Of a stretch of DNA of 64,000 nt, positions 47,744 through 57,527 are shown piece by piece. The translations under genes and the position numbers were made by a program. The first letter of the stretch is position 1. Every line of letters starts with the position of its first letter. The DNA is from Marinomonas sp. UCMA 3892. Lineage in GTDB: Bacteria; Pseudomonadota; Gammaproteobacteria; Pseudomonadales; Marinomonadaceae. Below the pieces are notes generated by a model. The model saw only the letters and a list, made by a program, of their open reading frames with translations, was not told the origin of the DNA and did not search any database. Location: positions 62,001 to 126,000 of the forward strand of contig NZ_PTXN01000012.1 of the NCBI RefSeq assembly GCF_012726345.1. Direction: 5' to 3'.

Positions 47744-47872
47744 ATCCTGCTAACCCCCAAATACCCAGAGCTGTAAAACTAGATGCTAATGAATGCTTTC
47801 AGAAAGACGATGTTCAATGCCTCTTTGTGATCGACAACCGTTTTGCCTAACTTACTTATCTGGAGAATGACC

Positions 47873-48979
47873 ATGGATAAACATACTGAAATTACAAATG
47901 TTTTAACTGAAAAGGATGTTCCTGATGAGGGACGTCGCAATATGATGAAACTAACTGGCGCAGGTATGGTTGCACTAGGCGTTGCTTCTCTAACTACTGG
48001 CAAAACCTTTGCTCAGTCATCAATAAAACTAAGCGATGAATGGGATAAAAAATTCGCCAAAAGTGACAAGGTTAATCATAAAAAAATAACGTTCAAGAAC
48101 CGCTATGGTATTACCCTTGCCGCTGATCTTTACCAACCCAAAAATGCGTCTGGCAAATTACCAGCCATTGTCGTTGGTGGCCCTTTCGGTGCGGTGAAAG
48201 AGCAATCTTCTGGTCTGTATGCTCAAATAATGGCAGAGCGTGGCTTCGTCACTCTTGCTTTTGATCCATCTTATACAGGTGAAAGTGGTGGTGAGCCTCG
48301 TAACATTGCTTCGCCAGACATCAATACAGAAGACTTTAGCGCTGCAGTAGACTGCATTGGTATGCAAGGCAATGTGGATCGTGAACGTATAGGAATGATA
48401 GGCATCTGTGGTTGGGGTGGAATGGCATTAAATGCCGTTGCTGTCGATAAACGCGTCAAAGCAGTTGTAGCAAGCACTATGTATGATATGACTCGAGTCA
48501 TGTCAAAAGGCTATAACGACAGCGTCACCCTAGAACAGCGTACACAAGGACTGAAACAATTAAGCCAACAACGTTGGGAAGATGCAGGTAAAGCTTCTCC
48601 AGCTTACCAAGCACCCTACAACGTATTAAAAGGTGGCGAACCGCAATTTATGGTCGACTACCATGATTACTACATGACACCTCGTGGCTATCACCCACGT
48701 GCGGTGAATTCTGGTAACGCTTGGTCACAGACGACGCCACTATCCTTTATGAACATGCCTTTACTGACCTATATCTCTGAAATTTCTCCTCGTCCGGTTT
48801 TGTTCATCCATGGCGAAAAAGCACATTCGCTTTATATGGGCAAAACAGCCTATGAAAATGCGGCTGAACCAAAAGAGATGATGATCATTCCTGGGGCAAG
48901 CCATGTTGATTTATATGATCAAGTGGATGTCATCCCATTCGACAAGCTAACAAGCTTCTTTAAGCAACACCTAGCTTAA
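47873..48979 (+). CDS. Exported alpha/beta hydrolase (dienelactone-hydrolase-like)
   Basis: ATG 47873 follows GGAGAATGACC; 368 residues. The N-terminal GRRNMMKLTGAGMVALGVASL resembles a twin-arginine signal (RR-x-MMK). A hydrolase core follows: IVVGGPFGAVKEQSSG, the nucleophile elbow GICGWGGMALN (Cys in the Ser place: G-x-C-x-G), an acid residue near VLFIHGEKAHS and His in PGASHVDLYD. The Cys nucleophile is also found in dienelactone hydrolases and YcjY-like proteins. Substrate unknown. In a cassette with the AraC regulator, an MFS pump and a cyclophilin-like protein. Confidence 0.82.
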   Translation: MDKHTEITNVLTEKDVPDEGRRNMMKLTGAGMVALGVASLTTGKTFAQSSIKLSDEWDKKFAKSDKVNHKKITFKNRYGITLAADLYQPKNASGKLPAIVVGGPFGAVKEQSSGLYAQIMAERGFVTLAFDPSYTGESGGEPRNIASPDINTEDFSAAVDCIGMQGNVDRERIGMIGICGWGGMALNAVAVDKRVKAVVASTMYDMTRVMSKGYNDSVTLEQRTQGLKQLSQQRWEDAGKASPAYQAPYNVLKGGEPQFMVDYHDYYMTPRGYHPRAVNSGNAWSQTTPLSFMNMPLLTYISEISPRPVLFIHGEKAHSLYMGKTAYENAAEPKEMMIIPGASHVDLYDQVDVIPFDKLTSFFKQHLA

Positions 48980-49006
48980 CCGTAATCAGAATAGTTAAAG
49001 TAACTT

Positions 49007-49046
49007 CTGCACCATGTGCGCTCTTTGGGCTCGCGTGGTGCTTTTT
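49007..49046 (+). terminator. Terminator after the hydrolase gene
   Basis: Stem GCACCA...TGGTGC with additional inner pairs (GCG/CGC), followed by seven T. Some read-through to the MFS gene, which starts 30 bp later, is likely. Confidence 0.8.
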
Positions 49047-49075
49047 TTATAGAAAACAAGGCGTAACAAAAAACT

Positions 49076-50281
49076 ATGGCGCTCACCACATCTGATATTC
49101 ATGATGGAACATCAACAGACAAGACTGATAACACGGCTCATTGGAGTGGCGTTTTTGCCATGTCGCTATGCGTATTCACGCTGATAGCGTCCGAATTTAT
49201 GCCTGTTAGTCTGCTAACCCCCATTGCCAGCGACTTACAAATTACAGAAGGAATGGCTGGCCAAGGTATTGCGATTTCTGGCGCCTTTGCCGTACTAACC
49301 AGCCTTTTACTGCCTATGCTAATTGGCACTATGGACCGCAAAAAGTTAATGCTGATGCTAACAGTCTTGATGGGGATCTCTGGAAGCATTGTCGCGCTAG
49401 CGCCAAATTATCCGACCTATATGCTTGGTCGTGCGCTCATCGGCGTAGTCATCGGTGGATTTTGGTCGATGTCCGCCGCCATGGCGATTCGATTAGTTCC
49501 AACGAACAAAGTACCTAAAGCTCTGGCCATTTTTAATGGTGGCAATGCACTGGCAACAGTAATTGCCGCACCATTGGGCAGCTATTTGGGCTCTATCGTA
49601 GGATGGCGAGGCGCATTTTTAGCTATCATTCCCATCGCACTAATCACTTTAATTTGGCAGTGGATCGCATTACCCTCTATGAAGGGAAAGGCACGCGAAC
49701 CAGGTTCCGGCAATATTCTCAAGGCACTAAAAAGCCGCGCGGTTGCCTATGGTATGGCTGGATGTGGCGCCTTCTTTATGGGTCAGTTTGCCCTCTTCAC
49801 TTATCTACGCCCTTTCCTTGAAACCGTCACACAAACCAGCGTATCAACACTATCGCTTCTATTACTTACTATTGGATTTTCAGGGTTTATCGGTACGTTA
49901 ATCATCAGCTCAATACTAAAACGTACTTTATATGGTCTGCTTATTGGCATTCCCGTTTTTATGGCAGCAATTGCTGTAATGCTGATTCCGGCTGGAAGCG
50001 ATGTTGCACCTGTCGCTTTATTACTGGCAATGTGGGGGCTATTCGCAACTGCTGCACCTGTCGCTTGGTGGACTTGGCTGGCGAAAGCAATGCCACATAA
50101 CGCAGAAGCTGGCGGCGGTCTGATGGTTGCAGTGGTTCAATTATCCATTGCATTGGGTTCGACAATAGGCGGCATCCTCTTCGACGCAGACGGCTACCAA
50201 AGCACCTTTATTGCAAGTGCTGCTGTCTTACTCATTAGCGCCTTTCTGACGTTTCAAGCGTCTCGCATGCCAATACAGTAA
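49076..50281 (+). CDS. MFS transporter, NepI/AraJ-like
   Basis: 401 residues with 12 helices. FTLIASEFMPVSLLTPIASDL at helix 1 and GMAGQGIAISGAFAVLTSLLLP match the DHA1 subgroup of NepI (purine nucleoside efflux) and AraJ. DRKKLMLML is the basic loop of motif A. Helix 5 motif C-like residues GNALATVIAAPLGSYLG are present. Substrate not determinable. Lies between the hydrolase and the cyclophilin-like gene on one strand. Confidence 0.83.
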   Translation: MALTTSDIHDGTSTDKTDNTAHWSGVFAMSLCVFTLIASEFMPVSLLTPIASDLQITEGMAGQGIAISGAFAVLTSLLLPMLIGTMDRKKLMLMLTVLMGISGSIVALAPNYPTYMLGRALIGVVIGGFWSMSAAMAIRLVPTNKVPKALAIFNGGNALATVIAAPLGSYLGSIVGWRGAFLAIIPIALITLIWQWIALPSMKGKAREPGSGNILKALKSRAVAYGMAGCGAFFMGQFALFTYLRPFLETVTQTSVSTLSLLLLTIGFSGFIGTLIISSILKRTLYGLLIGIPVFMAAIAVMLIPAGSDVAPVALLLAMWGLFATAAPVAWWTWLAKAMPHNAEAGGGLMVAVVQLSIALGSTIGGILFDADGYQSTFIASAAVLLISAFLTFQASRMPIQ

Positions 50282-50323
50282 CGTACCTATCTATATACAA
50301 AATAAAATAACGAGGGCCCTATT

Positions 50324-50863
50324 ATGAATAAATCCTTTCAAACCTATTCGGATAAAGCAAACATTTCAATCTTAATTACGGGCCGTCAGCATGTAAGAAT
50401 TCTGAAGCGAGTTGGCCTTTCATTGCTGCTTTTACTGACGATCGGTAAAGGCTATACAGCGCAGTCAACAACAAAACCTGTCGCTGCTCAACCAGCATCC
50501 ATAAACTCGGAGGAATCACGCATATGGATAACCATTGGAGAACATCGTTTCGCAGCGACCTTAGCCGACACTGATGCGGCACGTGAATTTGCGGCTATGT
50601 TACCGCTAACCCTAGACATGGATGATCTGAACAGTAACGAGAAGGAAGCCGATTTACCAAAAGCACTGTCAACTGATACCTATCGACCTGGCACAATTAA
50701 TAACGGGGATCTAATGTTATGGGGATCGCGCACTATGGTTGTCTTCTATAAAACGTTTAATACTTCATACTCATACACACGTATTGGGCATATAGAAGAG
50801 GCTACCAATCTACCACAAGAATTAGGGTGGAGAAATGTACAGATAACATTTTCCAAAGAGTAA
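50324..50863 (+). CDS. Cyclophilin-like fold protein, membrane-anchored or exported
   Basis: 179 residues: signal/anchor helix (SLLLLLTIGKGYTAQS, about 34-49), then a domain WITIGEHRFAATLADTDAAREF and YRPGTINNGDLMLWGSRTMVVFYKTF with GWRNVQITF at the end. This is the cyclophilin-like domain (DUF369/Cyclophil_like2), structurally similar to cyclophilin but without shown prolyl isomerase activity. Often encoded beside oxidoreductases and AraC regulators as here. Confidence 0.75.
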   Translation: MNKSFQTYSDKANISILITGRQHVRILKRVGLSLLLLLTIGKGYTAQSTTKPVAAQPASINSEESRIWITIGEHRFAATLADTDAAREFAAMLPLTLDMDDLNSNEKEADLPKALSTDTYRPGTINNGDLMLWGSRTMVVFYKTFNTSYSYTRIGHIEEATNLPQELGWRNVQITFSKE

Positions 50864-50934
50864 CGTCTAACGATTATTAGATGTTACTCCAATAAATCTA
50901 CGCTTATCGATCAACGAAAAAACGGCTAAAAAGA

Positions 50935-50962
50935 TAAAAAAAGAGCCTCATCAGAGGCTCTT
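50935..50962. terminator. Terminator of the DEY microprotein gene
   Basis: Hairpin AAGAGCCTC-atca-GAGGCTCTT with eight A on the left: on the minus strand a strong terminator with a T run. On the plus strand only the stem is present. Confidence 0.8.
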
Positions 50963-51031
50963 AGTATAATAAGTTGCGCAACAACAATACCCTGTAAGAA
51001 CTAAAAATGCTTATCGACAGTTCTCTAATAG

Positions 51032-51172
51032 TCAATCGTCGTTTGAGTCATCCCAGAAGTCATCATCGCTATCACTTGGATCACCATAATATGATTCATC
51101 GTCGCCTTCATCATACTCGTCATACTCATCATATTCGTCGTATTCATCACTTAGAGAATAGTAACTAGCCAT
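51032..51172 (-). CDS. Acidic DEY-repeat microprotein
   Basis: ATG 51172 has GGAG 7 nt upstream and yields 46 residues: MASYYSLS, four DEY units, then DEGDDESYYGDPSDSDDDFWDDSNDD. About half the residues are Asp or Glu, no Lys or Arg. The DEY units are 9-bp tandem repeats with third-position changes (GAT/GAC, TAC/TAT, GAA/GAG), so they are kept at the protein level instead of being a fresh slippage product. A longer frame from 51265 lacks a ribosome site. A terminator follows, so it is a free-standing gene. Family unknown; could bind cations or mimic nucleic acid. Confidence 0.72.
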   Translation of the reverse strand: MASYYSLSDEYDEYDEYDEYDEGDDESYYGDPSDSDDDFWDDSNDD

Positions 51173-51403
51173 GGCTGACTCCGAGATAAAGATAGTACTT
51201 GGTAGTGTTATGGTTTGTGTAGTTTGTAGATACATCAGACAGCCCTCCATTCTCAGGCCAATCAAACAGGAATATTAAGCTTAGCAGGGAATATCTGATT
51301 TGGTAAAAGCAAATAATCTGAATTAATATTTCTACAATCTATAGTGATTATTTTAAAATTGATGCCCTATCAAAGGTCTTAAGAATGCTTGGGAGAAGGC
51401 TTG

Positions 51404-52237
51404 TTATGGGAGTCTACGGTGTGAAAGACAAGGCATTTTTTGTCGACAATCACTTAATGCCGTCTTTGTCATATTAAAAACAAAATACCCAGGCTCTTCT
51501 TCCAAATTAGCTAGACGCTCGCCGAATGGAGAGTACAGAACACTGTGACCATAGGTTTGTCTGGTTTCGTTATGCCAACCACATTGACCAACGCCAAGAA
51601 CGTAACACTGATTCTCGATCGCTCGTGCGGCCAAAAGAATATCCCAGTGGGCTTTTCCAGTTACATAAGTAAATGCTGCTGGCACTAACAATACTTCAGC
51701 GCCTAACTTAGTCAATTCTCGGTAGAGCTCCGGAAATCGCAGGTCGTAACAAATGCTCAAACCTACTTTAAAACCATCTACGTCAATTACTTTTAAGGCC
51801 AACTCTCCCGGTTCAATAACTCCGGACTCTTTGTAAGACGTCGCTTTATCATCAACGGTTACATCAAACAAATGAATTTTATCATAGCGCTCATGCAAGA
51901 GACCGTCAGGCCCAATAACCCAACATGTTTGTCTTACTCGTTCATCTACAACCAGATCGCCGCTGGGTCTTAATAGCGAAGGATGTGATCCAACCACAAG
52001 ATAGATTGAGTGTTCTTGAGCAAGTGCTGATATTTCTTTGAATATGATGTTCTGATCATCAGATTCAGCTAGGCTTCGCATTCCTTTACCATGAAACAAA
52101 AATACGTTTTCTGGTAATACAACCAATCGAGCACCGTCTCTTACTGCAGAAGCAACAAGATGCTTCACTTCTCGTACGTTGTCTTGCCAACTTATCCTAC
52201 TTGTTAATTGAATAGCAGCAACACATAAAGTACTCAT
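51404..52237 (-). CDS. Nitrilase-superfamily amidohydrolase (Nit-like)
   Basis: 277 residues, with the Glu-Lys-Cys triad: LVVLPENVFLF (Glu, about 43), ERYDKIHLFD (Lys, about 117) and GLSICYDLRFPELYRELT (Cys, about 160). Closest in pattern to the Nit1/omega-amidase group that hydrolyses deaminated glutathione. Overlaps the end of the YhdP gene by one base, so in one operon with yhdP, rng and maf. Confidence 0.88.
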   Translation of the reverse strand: MSTLCVAAIQLTSRISWQDNVREVKHLVASAVRDGARLVVLPENVFLFHGKGMRSLAESDDQNIIFKEISALAQEHSIYLVVGSHPSLLRPSGDLVVDERVRQTCWVIGPDGLLHERYDKIHLFDVTVDDKATSYKESGVIEPGELALKVIDVDGFKVGLSICYDLRFPELYRELTKLGAEVLLVPAAFTYVTGKAHWDILLAARAIENQCYVLGVGQCGWHNETRQTYGHSVLYSPFGERLANLEEEPGYFVFNMTKTALSDCRQKMPCLSHRRLP

Positions 52238-55200
52238 TATTTCGTTTTCTCTAATGGTTGATAGCGGATCGGCGTCATAACAGGGTCATTAAATGAGCCC
52301 TCTACTTTGTATTGCACACTGGTTACTTTTGACAACTGATCACCGATTAATTTGTCAGTAATAAACAGCAATCCAGCTAATTGTGGTGTGCCCCATAACA
52401 ATCCAGCCAATGGAAGAGTACCTGTTAAAGGAAAAGTTGCGGTCAGCTTTTCATTTAATGTTTCAGTCACAATATTCGCTTCCCCAGCAACAACTAGCTC
52501 AGCTGAAGGAGCAATAATTGAAATTGGTGATGTGGTTTTTAAAATTCCCTTATCAAGAGAAAGCGTGCCACTAAATTTGTCATAAGTTAAGCCTGGTTCG
52601 TACACATCAGAGAAGTCTAATAATAAACGTCGACTAAGCGCGCCAATATTAAAGATACCTAATGCTTTTAAGAATGCCGGTAACTCATCTACTTTACTAA
52701 AATTACCATCTTCAGCCGAGAAGCTAATACGGCCCGAAACAGACTCACGATCAAAGTAGAACGGATGCCCTTTCCAGCTCAAACCGACATCAAATTTATA
52801 TTTTTTAGAGGATACAAATGCATCATTCGAAAACTTTTTCGTCAATTCTGCTAGGTCAGCACCACTTGCCGCCATTGCTAGCTCGACACTGGAATTGTCT
52901 CCTTTGTCTTGCCAAAACAAACTACCTTTAAGACTACCTGTTTTTAATTTAGACGAAATAGGATCTATACGAACAACATCACCTTCTCTGGAAATAGCTA
53001 ATTGCCAATCACCGTAAGGATTTTCATTAAAATATAGCTGATCAACAGACAAGGTCATATTAGGAATTTGTTTTGCTGAAATCGGCGATGACTGAGATTC
53101 AGGCTCAGAAGGGTCAGCTGGTGAAGTGTTCCAACTTAAAAAGCCAAAATGAAGATCAGGAGATCCATCTTTATTCAATAGAGAAAAGTTCATTTCATCA
53201 GAACTAACGAATAACGACTTATTTGTAGCCGAGTTATAAGCGACTTTAAAGTTGTGCCAAGTATTACTAGGATTAACAATTACTTCATCAACAATTAGGT
53301 CTACTTTACTTAGCCATTCAGGGACTTCTGGAACCTCAGCGCCTTCCGAGGATGTTGATACATCACTGGATAAATCAGTAAAAGCGGATTGCCAATCTTC
53401 AACATAGAATCGATCAAAGTCACCGGTTAGAACCAATCCTTTAGGAATTTTAGCATTTAAAGTTTGGTCTTTTCCGCCATTTAAAATCACCTCTCCACCC
53501 GCAAAGTCATTATCTTGCAGCAAAATCCTTGCCTTGGACAAGGTCGCATAATCCGCATCAATAACAATATCTTTTTCATGCTGCATCACTTTTATACGCA
53601 ATGCTTTAGCTTCTTCTGCATTTTTACCAACAGGCTCAGGCAAGTTAATGTTTGCACCAAGCAAATCACTATCAATCACTAAATCAACTTGACCATCTTG
53701 CGACTGATTAACCGATAAGCGCCCAGTATAAGCTGCCTTACCAGATACTTTTTTGAGTGCTGCTTCTGGTAATTTCTGCCAAGCTGCTACCTGCTTTACA
53801 TCAACGTCACCTGAAAAATCGCCGAAGACAGCAAGCCCACCGTTAGATGCTACAGCCGACGATAGTATAAGATGTGATGAACCGCCCAAGACCTGAGAAT
53901 CAAATTCTGAATTGGTTATACCTTGCTCTGAACTATAGCTTAAGTGCCCATTTGTAACGTGGGTAGAAAGGCCAATATCATTGATCGCTAAAAGGTTGTC
54001 TTTGAAATCAAGATCCAATTGCACTTTTGGTTCAGCGCCTTCTTTAAAGGGAACGGCAACATCAAAACTACCTTTGACTTTACCGTCCAATTGCCAATTA
54101 GCAAATGGCTGTAAAACTGAGTCTGCCAGTGGAGTTGCCCTCAAGGTTGCTAAAATAAGCGGCGCGTTATTACTAACCTTCCCTTTAAGGTTTAACCAAT
54201 CAGCAGAGCCATTCGAAATAGGAACCGTTAATAATAAATTGTTGACAGGTAAATCAAGTAAATTACCTGATTTGACCTGAACCGAAACACCAACTTCATC
54301 AAATTCAAAAAAGCCATTTACGTTAGTTGCTGTAGGCCAATTTTCATCAAACGTCACATCTGCATTACTTACATCTAACTGTACACGAACATGTGGTTCA
54401 GCATCATCAGATAATTCGCTTTGAACTAAGACATCAACATTGTCTACTTTACCTGTATCTGCAAACGCCCCTTTTATCCATGACATGACATCATCACTAA
54501 GAGCTTTTGGAGGAAGATACGTTAAACGATCCGTAACCGAGAGATTACTGCCATGTAAATCCAATGCAATCCAATCAGGTTCAGTGTCACGCACTTCTAA
54601 CCGAAAACCACCACTTACATTCGCGCCATTACGTTGGACGACTAAATCACGACCTTCGACCAAGAAAACATCTTGCTGTTGCTGCCAGCTAACATAACCT
54701 GACAAAAAGCTGGTACGCCAAGACTCGTCATATATAGTATCGAAAGCTATTTCACTGTCTCTGCCACGAAAATCGACATAGCCACTTTCATCCGAAAGGC
54801 TAAGCACAGCATTAATATTACTTGCCTTGGGAATACCGTTATAACCTTTGATAGAAGCAGACTGTAGATTACTTAAAAATTGAAAAGACAATTCATCGTT
54901 TTCGCGCCATAAGCTAACAGAGCCATTTTTGGCCATTCCGTTTGGGTCAAGGCCGTTCAAAATTTTTGATGCATTTGTATCTTCAGGCAAAAAATGAGCC
55001 GCGATTTTATGTGCTAAGCCTAAATCAGCTCGCGCAAAGCTGATATTCGAGCGGTTCGTCACCGATGACCAGTCAAATGATAGATCTGTTGTCGGATAAT
55101 TTAAGCCATCTTTATCTTTGACGAGCATGTCATGAACATCCACTCGTACACTTGGATGCTTTTGAGAATATCGGAGCTTAATAGAGGATGTCACCTCGTA

Positions 55201-56055
55201 TTTCTGACCATCATCAAACGCCACATTTAACTGCGTTGCCTCCGTTCTGACTTCTAGTTCCTTGCCAACTAACGCATCCAACCAAATATCACCACCAAAC
55301 TCTATAGAAGATAGCGAATACGAATTATCTGGCAACATATCATTTAAAGGGATGGAAAATAATGGCGCTTTAATCGATGCTTTAACTCGATAATTACTCA
55401 GCAAACTACGAGTCTGATCAATGCGAGCATCTAAATGAAAAGGTGATTCATAGTCGTCTAAATAAAGCTCTGACGTTAATAATGATTCAAACGACTTTTG
55501 GAATATGTATACATGAGGAATACGTACTAAATGTTGACCAAATTGATCACTGTTAACTGCCAATTCAGCATCATAAATAGAAAAATTTCTTTGTGCGGAT
55601 AAATAATCTAAAACACGCTCAACACCCACTTCATTGCCGACATTACGCGAAGGTGTCGCGCCATTTAGTCGCCACTGACCATCGCTTTCCTGCAAACCAA
55701 CTTTAGGCCGCACAAATCGAATGTAGGTGAACTGAGGACTCAACGTAAGAAGAGACTTAACCGTATCTAATCGCACTCGCATTTCATTAACAGTGATCGC
55801 AGATTGGCCATTTGCTTGCAACTTAAACCCACTAATAGAAACCGTTGGATCAACACCTTCGAGGCGACCACCAATTTCTTCTAGGGTAACGGGATAGCCC
55901 ATAATTTGTTGAAGGTTATGCTCTATTTGAGGACGATAATGGTCTAGATAAGGCAGCAACTGCCCAACACTGACAGCAAAAATAGCAAGCAATGCCGAGA
56001 AAGCAATTGCTCCCCAAAAAGTAAAAAGGATCAGTTTACGCAACAACCAACGCAT
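52237..56055 (-). CDS. yhdP: YhdP-family AsmA-like protein
   Basis: 1272 residues: a single N-terminal helix (LILFTFWGAIAFSALLAIFAVSV, about 8-30), a long periplasmic beta-rich region of DUF3971 type, and an AsmA-like C-terminus (LSVDQLYFNENPYGDWQL; TSPISIIAPSAELVVAGEANIV). YhdP is one of the bridge-like lipid-transport proteins (with TamB and YdbH) that supply phospholipid to the outer membrane. Its position after mreB-mreC-mreD-maf-rng is conserved in gammaproteobacteria. Confidence 0.93.
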   Translation of the reverse strand: MRWLLRKLILFTFWGAIAFSALLAIFAVSVGQLLPYLDHYRPQIEHNLQQIMGYPVTLEEIGGRLEGVDPTVSISGFKLQANGQSAITVNEMRVRLDTVKSLLTLSPQFTYIRFVRPKVGLQESDGQWRLNGATPSRNVGNEVGVERVLDYLSAQRNFSIYDAELAVNSDQFGQHLVRIPHVYIFQKSFESLLTSELYLDDYESPFHLDARIDQTRSLLSNYRVKASIKAPLFSIPLNDMLPDNSYSLSSIEFGGDIWLDALVGKELEVRTEATQLNVAFDDGQKYEVTSSIKLRYSQKHPSVRVDVHDMLVKDKDGLNYPTTDLSFDWSSVTNRSNISFARADLGLAHKIAAHFLPEDTNASKILNGLDPNGMAKNGSVSLWRENDELSFQFLSNLQSASIKGYNGIPKASNINAVLSLSDESGYVDFRGRDSEIAFDTIYDESWRTSFLSGYVSWQQQQDVFLVEGRDLVVQRNGANVSGGFRLEVRDTEPDWIALDLHGSNLSVTDRLTYLPPKALSDDVMSWIKGAFADTGKVDNVDVLVQSELSDDAEPHVRVQLDVSNADVTFDENWPTATNVNGFFEFDEVGVSVQVKSGNLLDLPVNNLLLTVPISNGSADWLNLKGKVSNNAPLILATLRATPLADSVLQPFANWQLDGKVKGSFDVAVPFKEGAEPKVQLDLDFKDNLLAINDIGLSTHVTNGHLSYSSEQGITNSEFDSQVLGGSSHLILSSAVASNGGLAVFGDFSGDVDVKQVAAWQKLPEAALKKVSGKAAYTGRLSVNQSQDGQVDLVIDSDLLGANINLPEPVGKNAEEAKALRIKVMQHEKDIVIDADYATLSKARILLQDNDFAGGEVILNGGKDQTLNAKIPKGLVLTGDFDRFYVEDWQSAFTDLSSDVSTSSEGAEVPEVPEWLSKVDLIVDEVIVNPSNTWHNFKVAYNSATNKSLFVSSDEMNFSLLNKDGSPDLHFGFLSWNTSPADPSEPESQSSPISAKQIPNMTLSVDQLYFNENPYGDWQLAISREGDVVRIDPISSKLKTGSLKGSLFWQDKGDNSSVELAMAASGADLAELTKKFSNDAFVSSKKYKFDVGLSWKGHPFYFDRESVSGRISFSAEDGNFSKVDELPAFLKALGIFNIGALSRRLLLDFSDVYEPGLTYDKFSGTLSLDKGILKTTSPISIIAPSAELVVAGEANIVTETLNEKLTATFPLTGTLPLAGLLWGTPQLAGLLFITDKLIGDQLSKVTSVQYKVEGSFNDPVMTPIRYQPLEKTK

Positions 56056-56072
56056 CTTAAGGCCTTTTTTTG

Positions 56073-57527
56073 CTAGCGCAAAACAACATCATATTGATCT
56101 TGCGTGTAGACAGAGTCCACTTGAAAACGAATCGTCTTACCAATAAAAGCTTCCAATTCAGCAACGGCAGCACTTTCCTCGTCAAGGAAGCGTTCTACTA
56201 CTGTGCTTGCCGCCAATACGGTATAGGTTTGCGAATTATAAGCACGATCTGCTCTTAAAATTTCACGAAATACTTCATAACAAACGGTTTCAGGCGTTTT
56301 TACCAAACCACTGCCACGACAGGACCGACAAGGCTCACACAAAGTCTGACCAAGACTTTCTCGAGTTCTTTTCCTAGTCATTTCTACTAAACCAAGCTCA
56401 GAGACACCAGTAATTTTGGTTTTGGCATGATCCGCGTCTAATACTTTTTCGAGCATCCGCAACACTTGACGTTTATGTTCTTCATCTTCCATATCAATAA
56501 AGTCAATGATGATAATGCCACCAAGGTTTCTTAATCTGAGCTGTCGCCCTATTGCTGTCGCAGCCTCAAGATTGGTTTTGTAGATAGTCTCTTCAAGATT
56601 ACGACTGCCCACAAAAGCACCGGTATTCACATCTATAGTGGTCATTGATTCAGTCTGCTCAACTAACAAATAACCACCAGATTTCAACTGCACTTTACGG
56701 TCTAATGCCTTGTGAATCTCATCTTCAACACTGTACAGGTCAAAAATTGGACGCTCGCCTGGATAATACTCAATACGATCTCTCAACTCAGGTATGAAGT
56801 CTTCGGCAAACGCCCGAAGTTTGGCGTAGTTTTCTTTAGAATCTATACGGATTTTTTCCGTTGTTAATCCCACTAAATCTCGCATAGTACGCAAATGCAA
56901 AGGTAGATCTTCATAAATAATAGAAGGCGCTTTGGCATTTTGCATACGGCGCTTAACAGACTGCCATAATCGTGTCAGAAATTTAATATCAGCAAGAATC
57001 TCTTCTTCTCTAGCTCGTTCGGCAGCGGTTCGCAATATATAACCACTGTTTTCATCTGCATCCGTTAGAGCTTCTGATACCAATGATTTAAGACGTTCGC
57101 GCTCAACTTCATCCTCTATTCTTTGGCTTACACCAACATGCGCTTGATCTGGCATATAAACCAGGTAACGAGAAGGGATAGACAGGTGAGTGGTTAAACG
57201 TGCGCCCTTCGAGCTAATAGGGTCTTTCGTCACTTGAACCACAAGCGATTGCCCTTCACGCAAATAATCACCTATCTGATCACTTGGGTTAACAGCATCA
57301 CGATTTACGACTTCTGATACATGAATAAACGCCGCCCTTTCAAGACCAATGTCTACAAAAGCTGCCTGCATACCAGGTAGGACACGAACCACCTTACCTT
57401 GATAAATATTACCAACAATCCCTTTACGACTTGAGCGCTCAATATAAACTTCTTGCAATACACCGTTTTCAACTAGAGCAACACGAATCTCCATAGGAGT
57501 AACATTAATGAGTACATCTTCACTCAT
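56073..57527 (-). CDS. rng: Ribonuclease G
   Basis: 484 residues: S1 domain (GIVGNIYQGKVVRVLPGMQAAFVDIG, about 35-60), the catalytic DNase I-like core with ESMTTIDVNTGAFVG and IIIIDFIDMEDEEH holding the Mg2+ aspartates, and the zinc-link CEPCRSCRGSG (C-x2-C-x2-C form). Lacks the RNase E scaffold region. Processes the 16S rRNA 5' end and decays mRNAs. Overlaps maf by 8 bp. Confidence 0.96.
   Translation of the reverse strand: MSEDVLINVTPMEIRVALVENGVLQEVYIERSSRKGIVGNIYQGKVVRVLPGMQAAFVDIGLERAAFIHVSEVVNRDAVNPSDQIGDYLREGQSLVVQVTKDPISSKGARLTTHLSIPSRYLVYMPDQAHVGVSQRIEDEVERERLKSLVSEALTDADENSGYILRTAAERAREEEILADIKFLTRLWQSVKRRMQNAKAPSIIYEDLPLHLRTMRDLVGLTTEKIRIDSKENYAKLRAFAEDFIPELRDRIEYYPGERPIFDLYSVEDEIHKALDRKVQLKSGGYLLVEQTESMTTIDVNTGAFVGSRNLEETIYKTNLEAATAIGRQLRLRNLGGIIIIDFIDMEDEEHKRQVLRMLEKVLDADHAKTKITGVSELGLVEMTRKRTRESLGQTLCEPCRSCRGSGLVKTPETVCYEVFREILRADRAYNSQTYTVLAASTVVERFLDEESAAVAELEAFIGKTIRFQVDSVYTQDQYDVVLR

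Noticed and set aside
47739..47750. Palindrome GCAGGATCCTGC as an independent operator
   Set aside because: It overlaps the end of the AraC-type repeats and is short enough to arise by chance around a GGATCC site.
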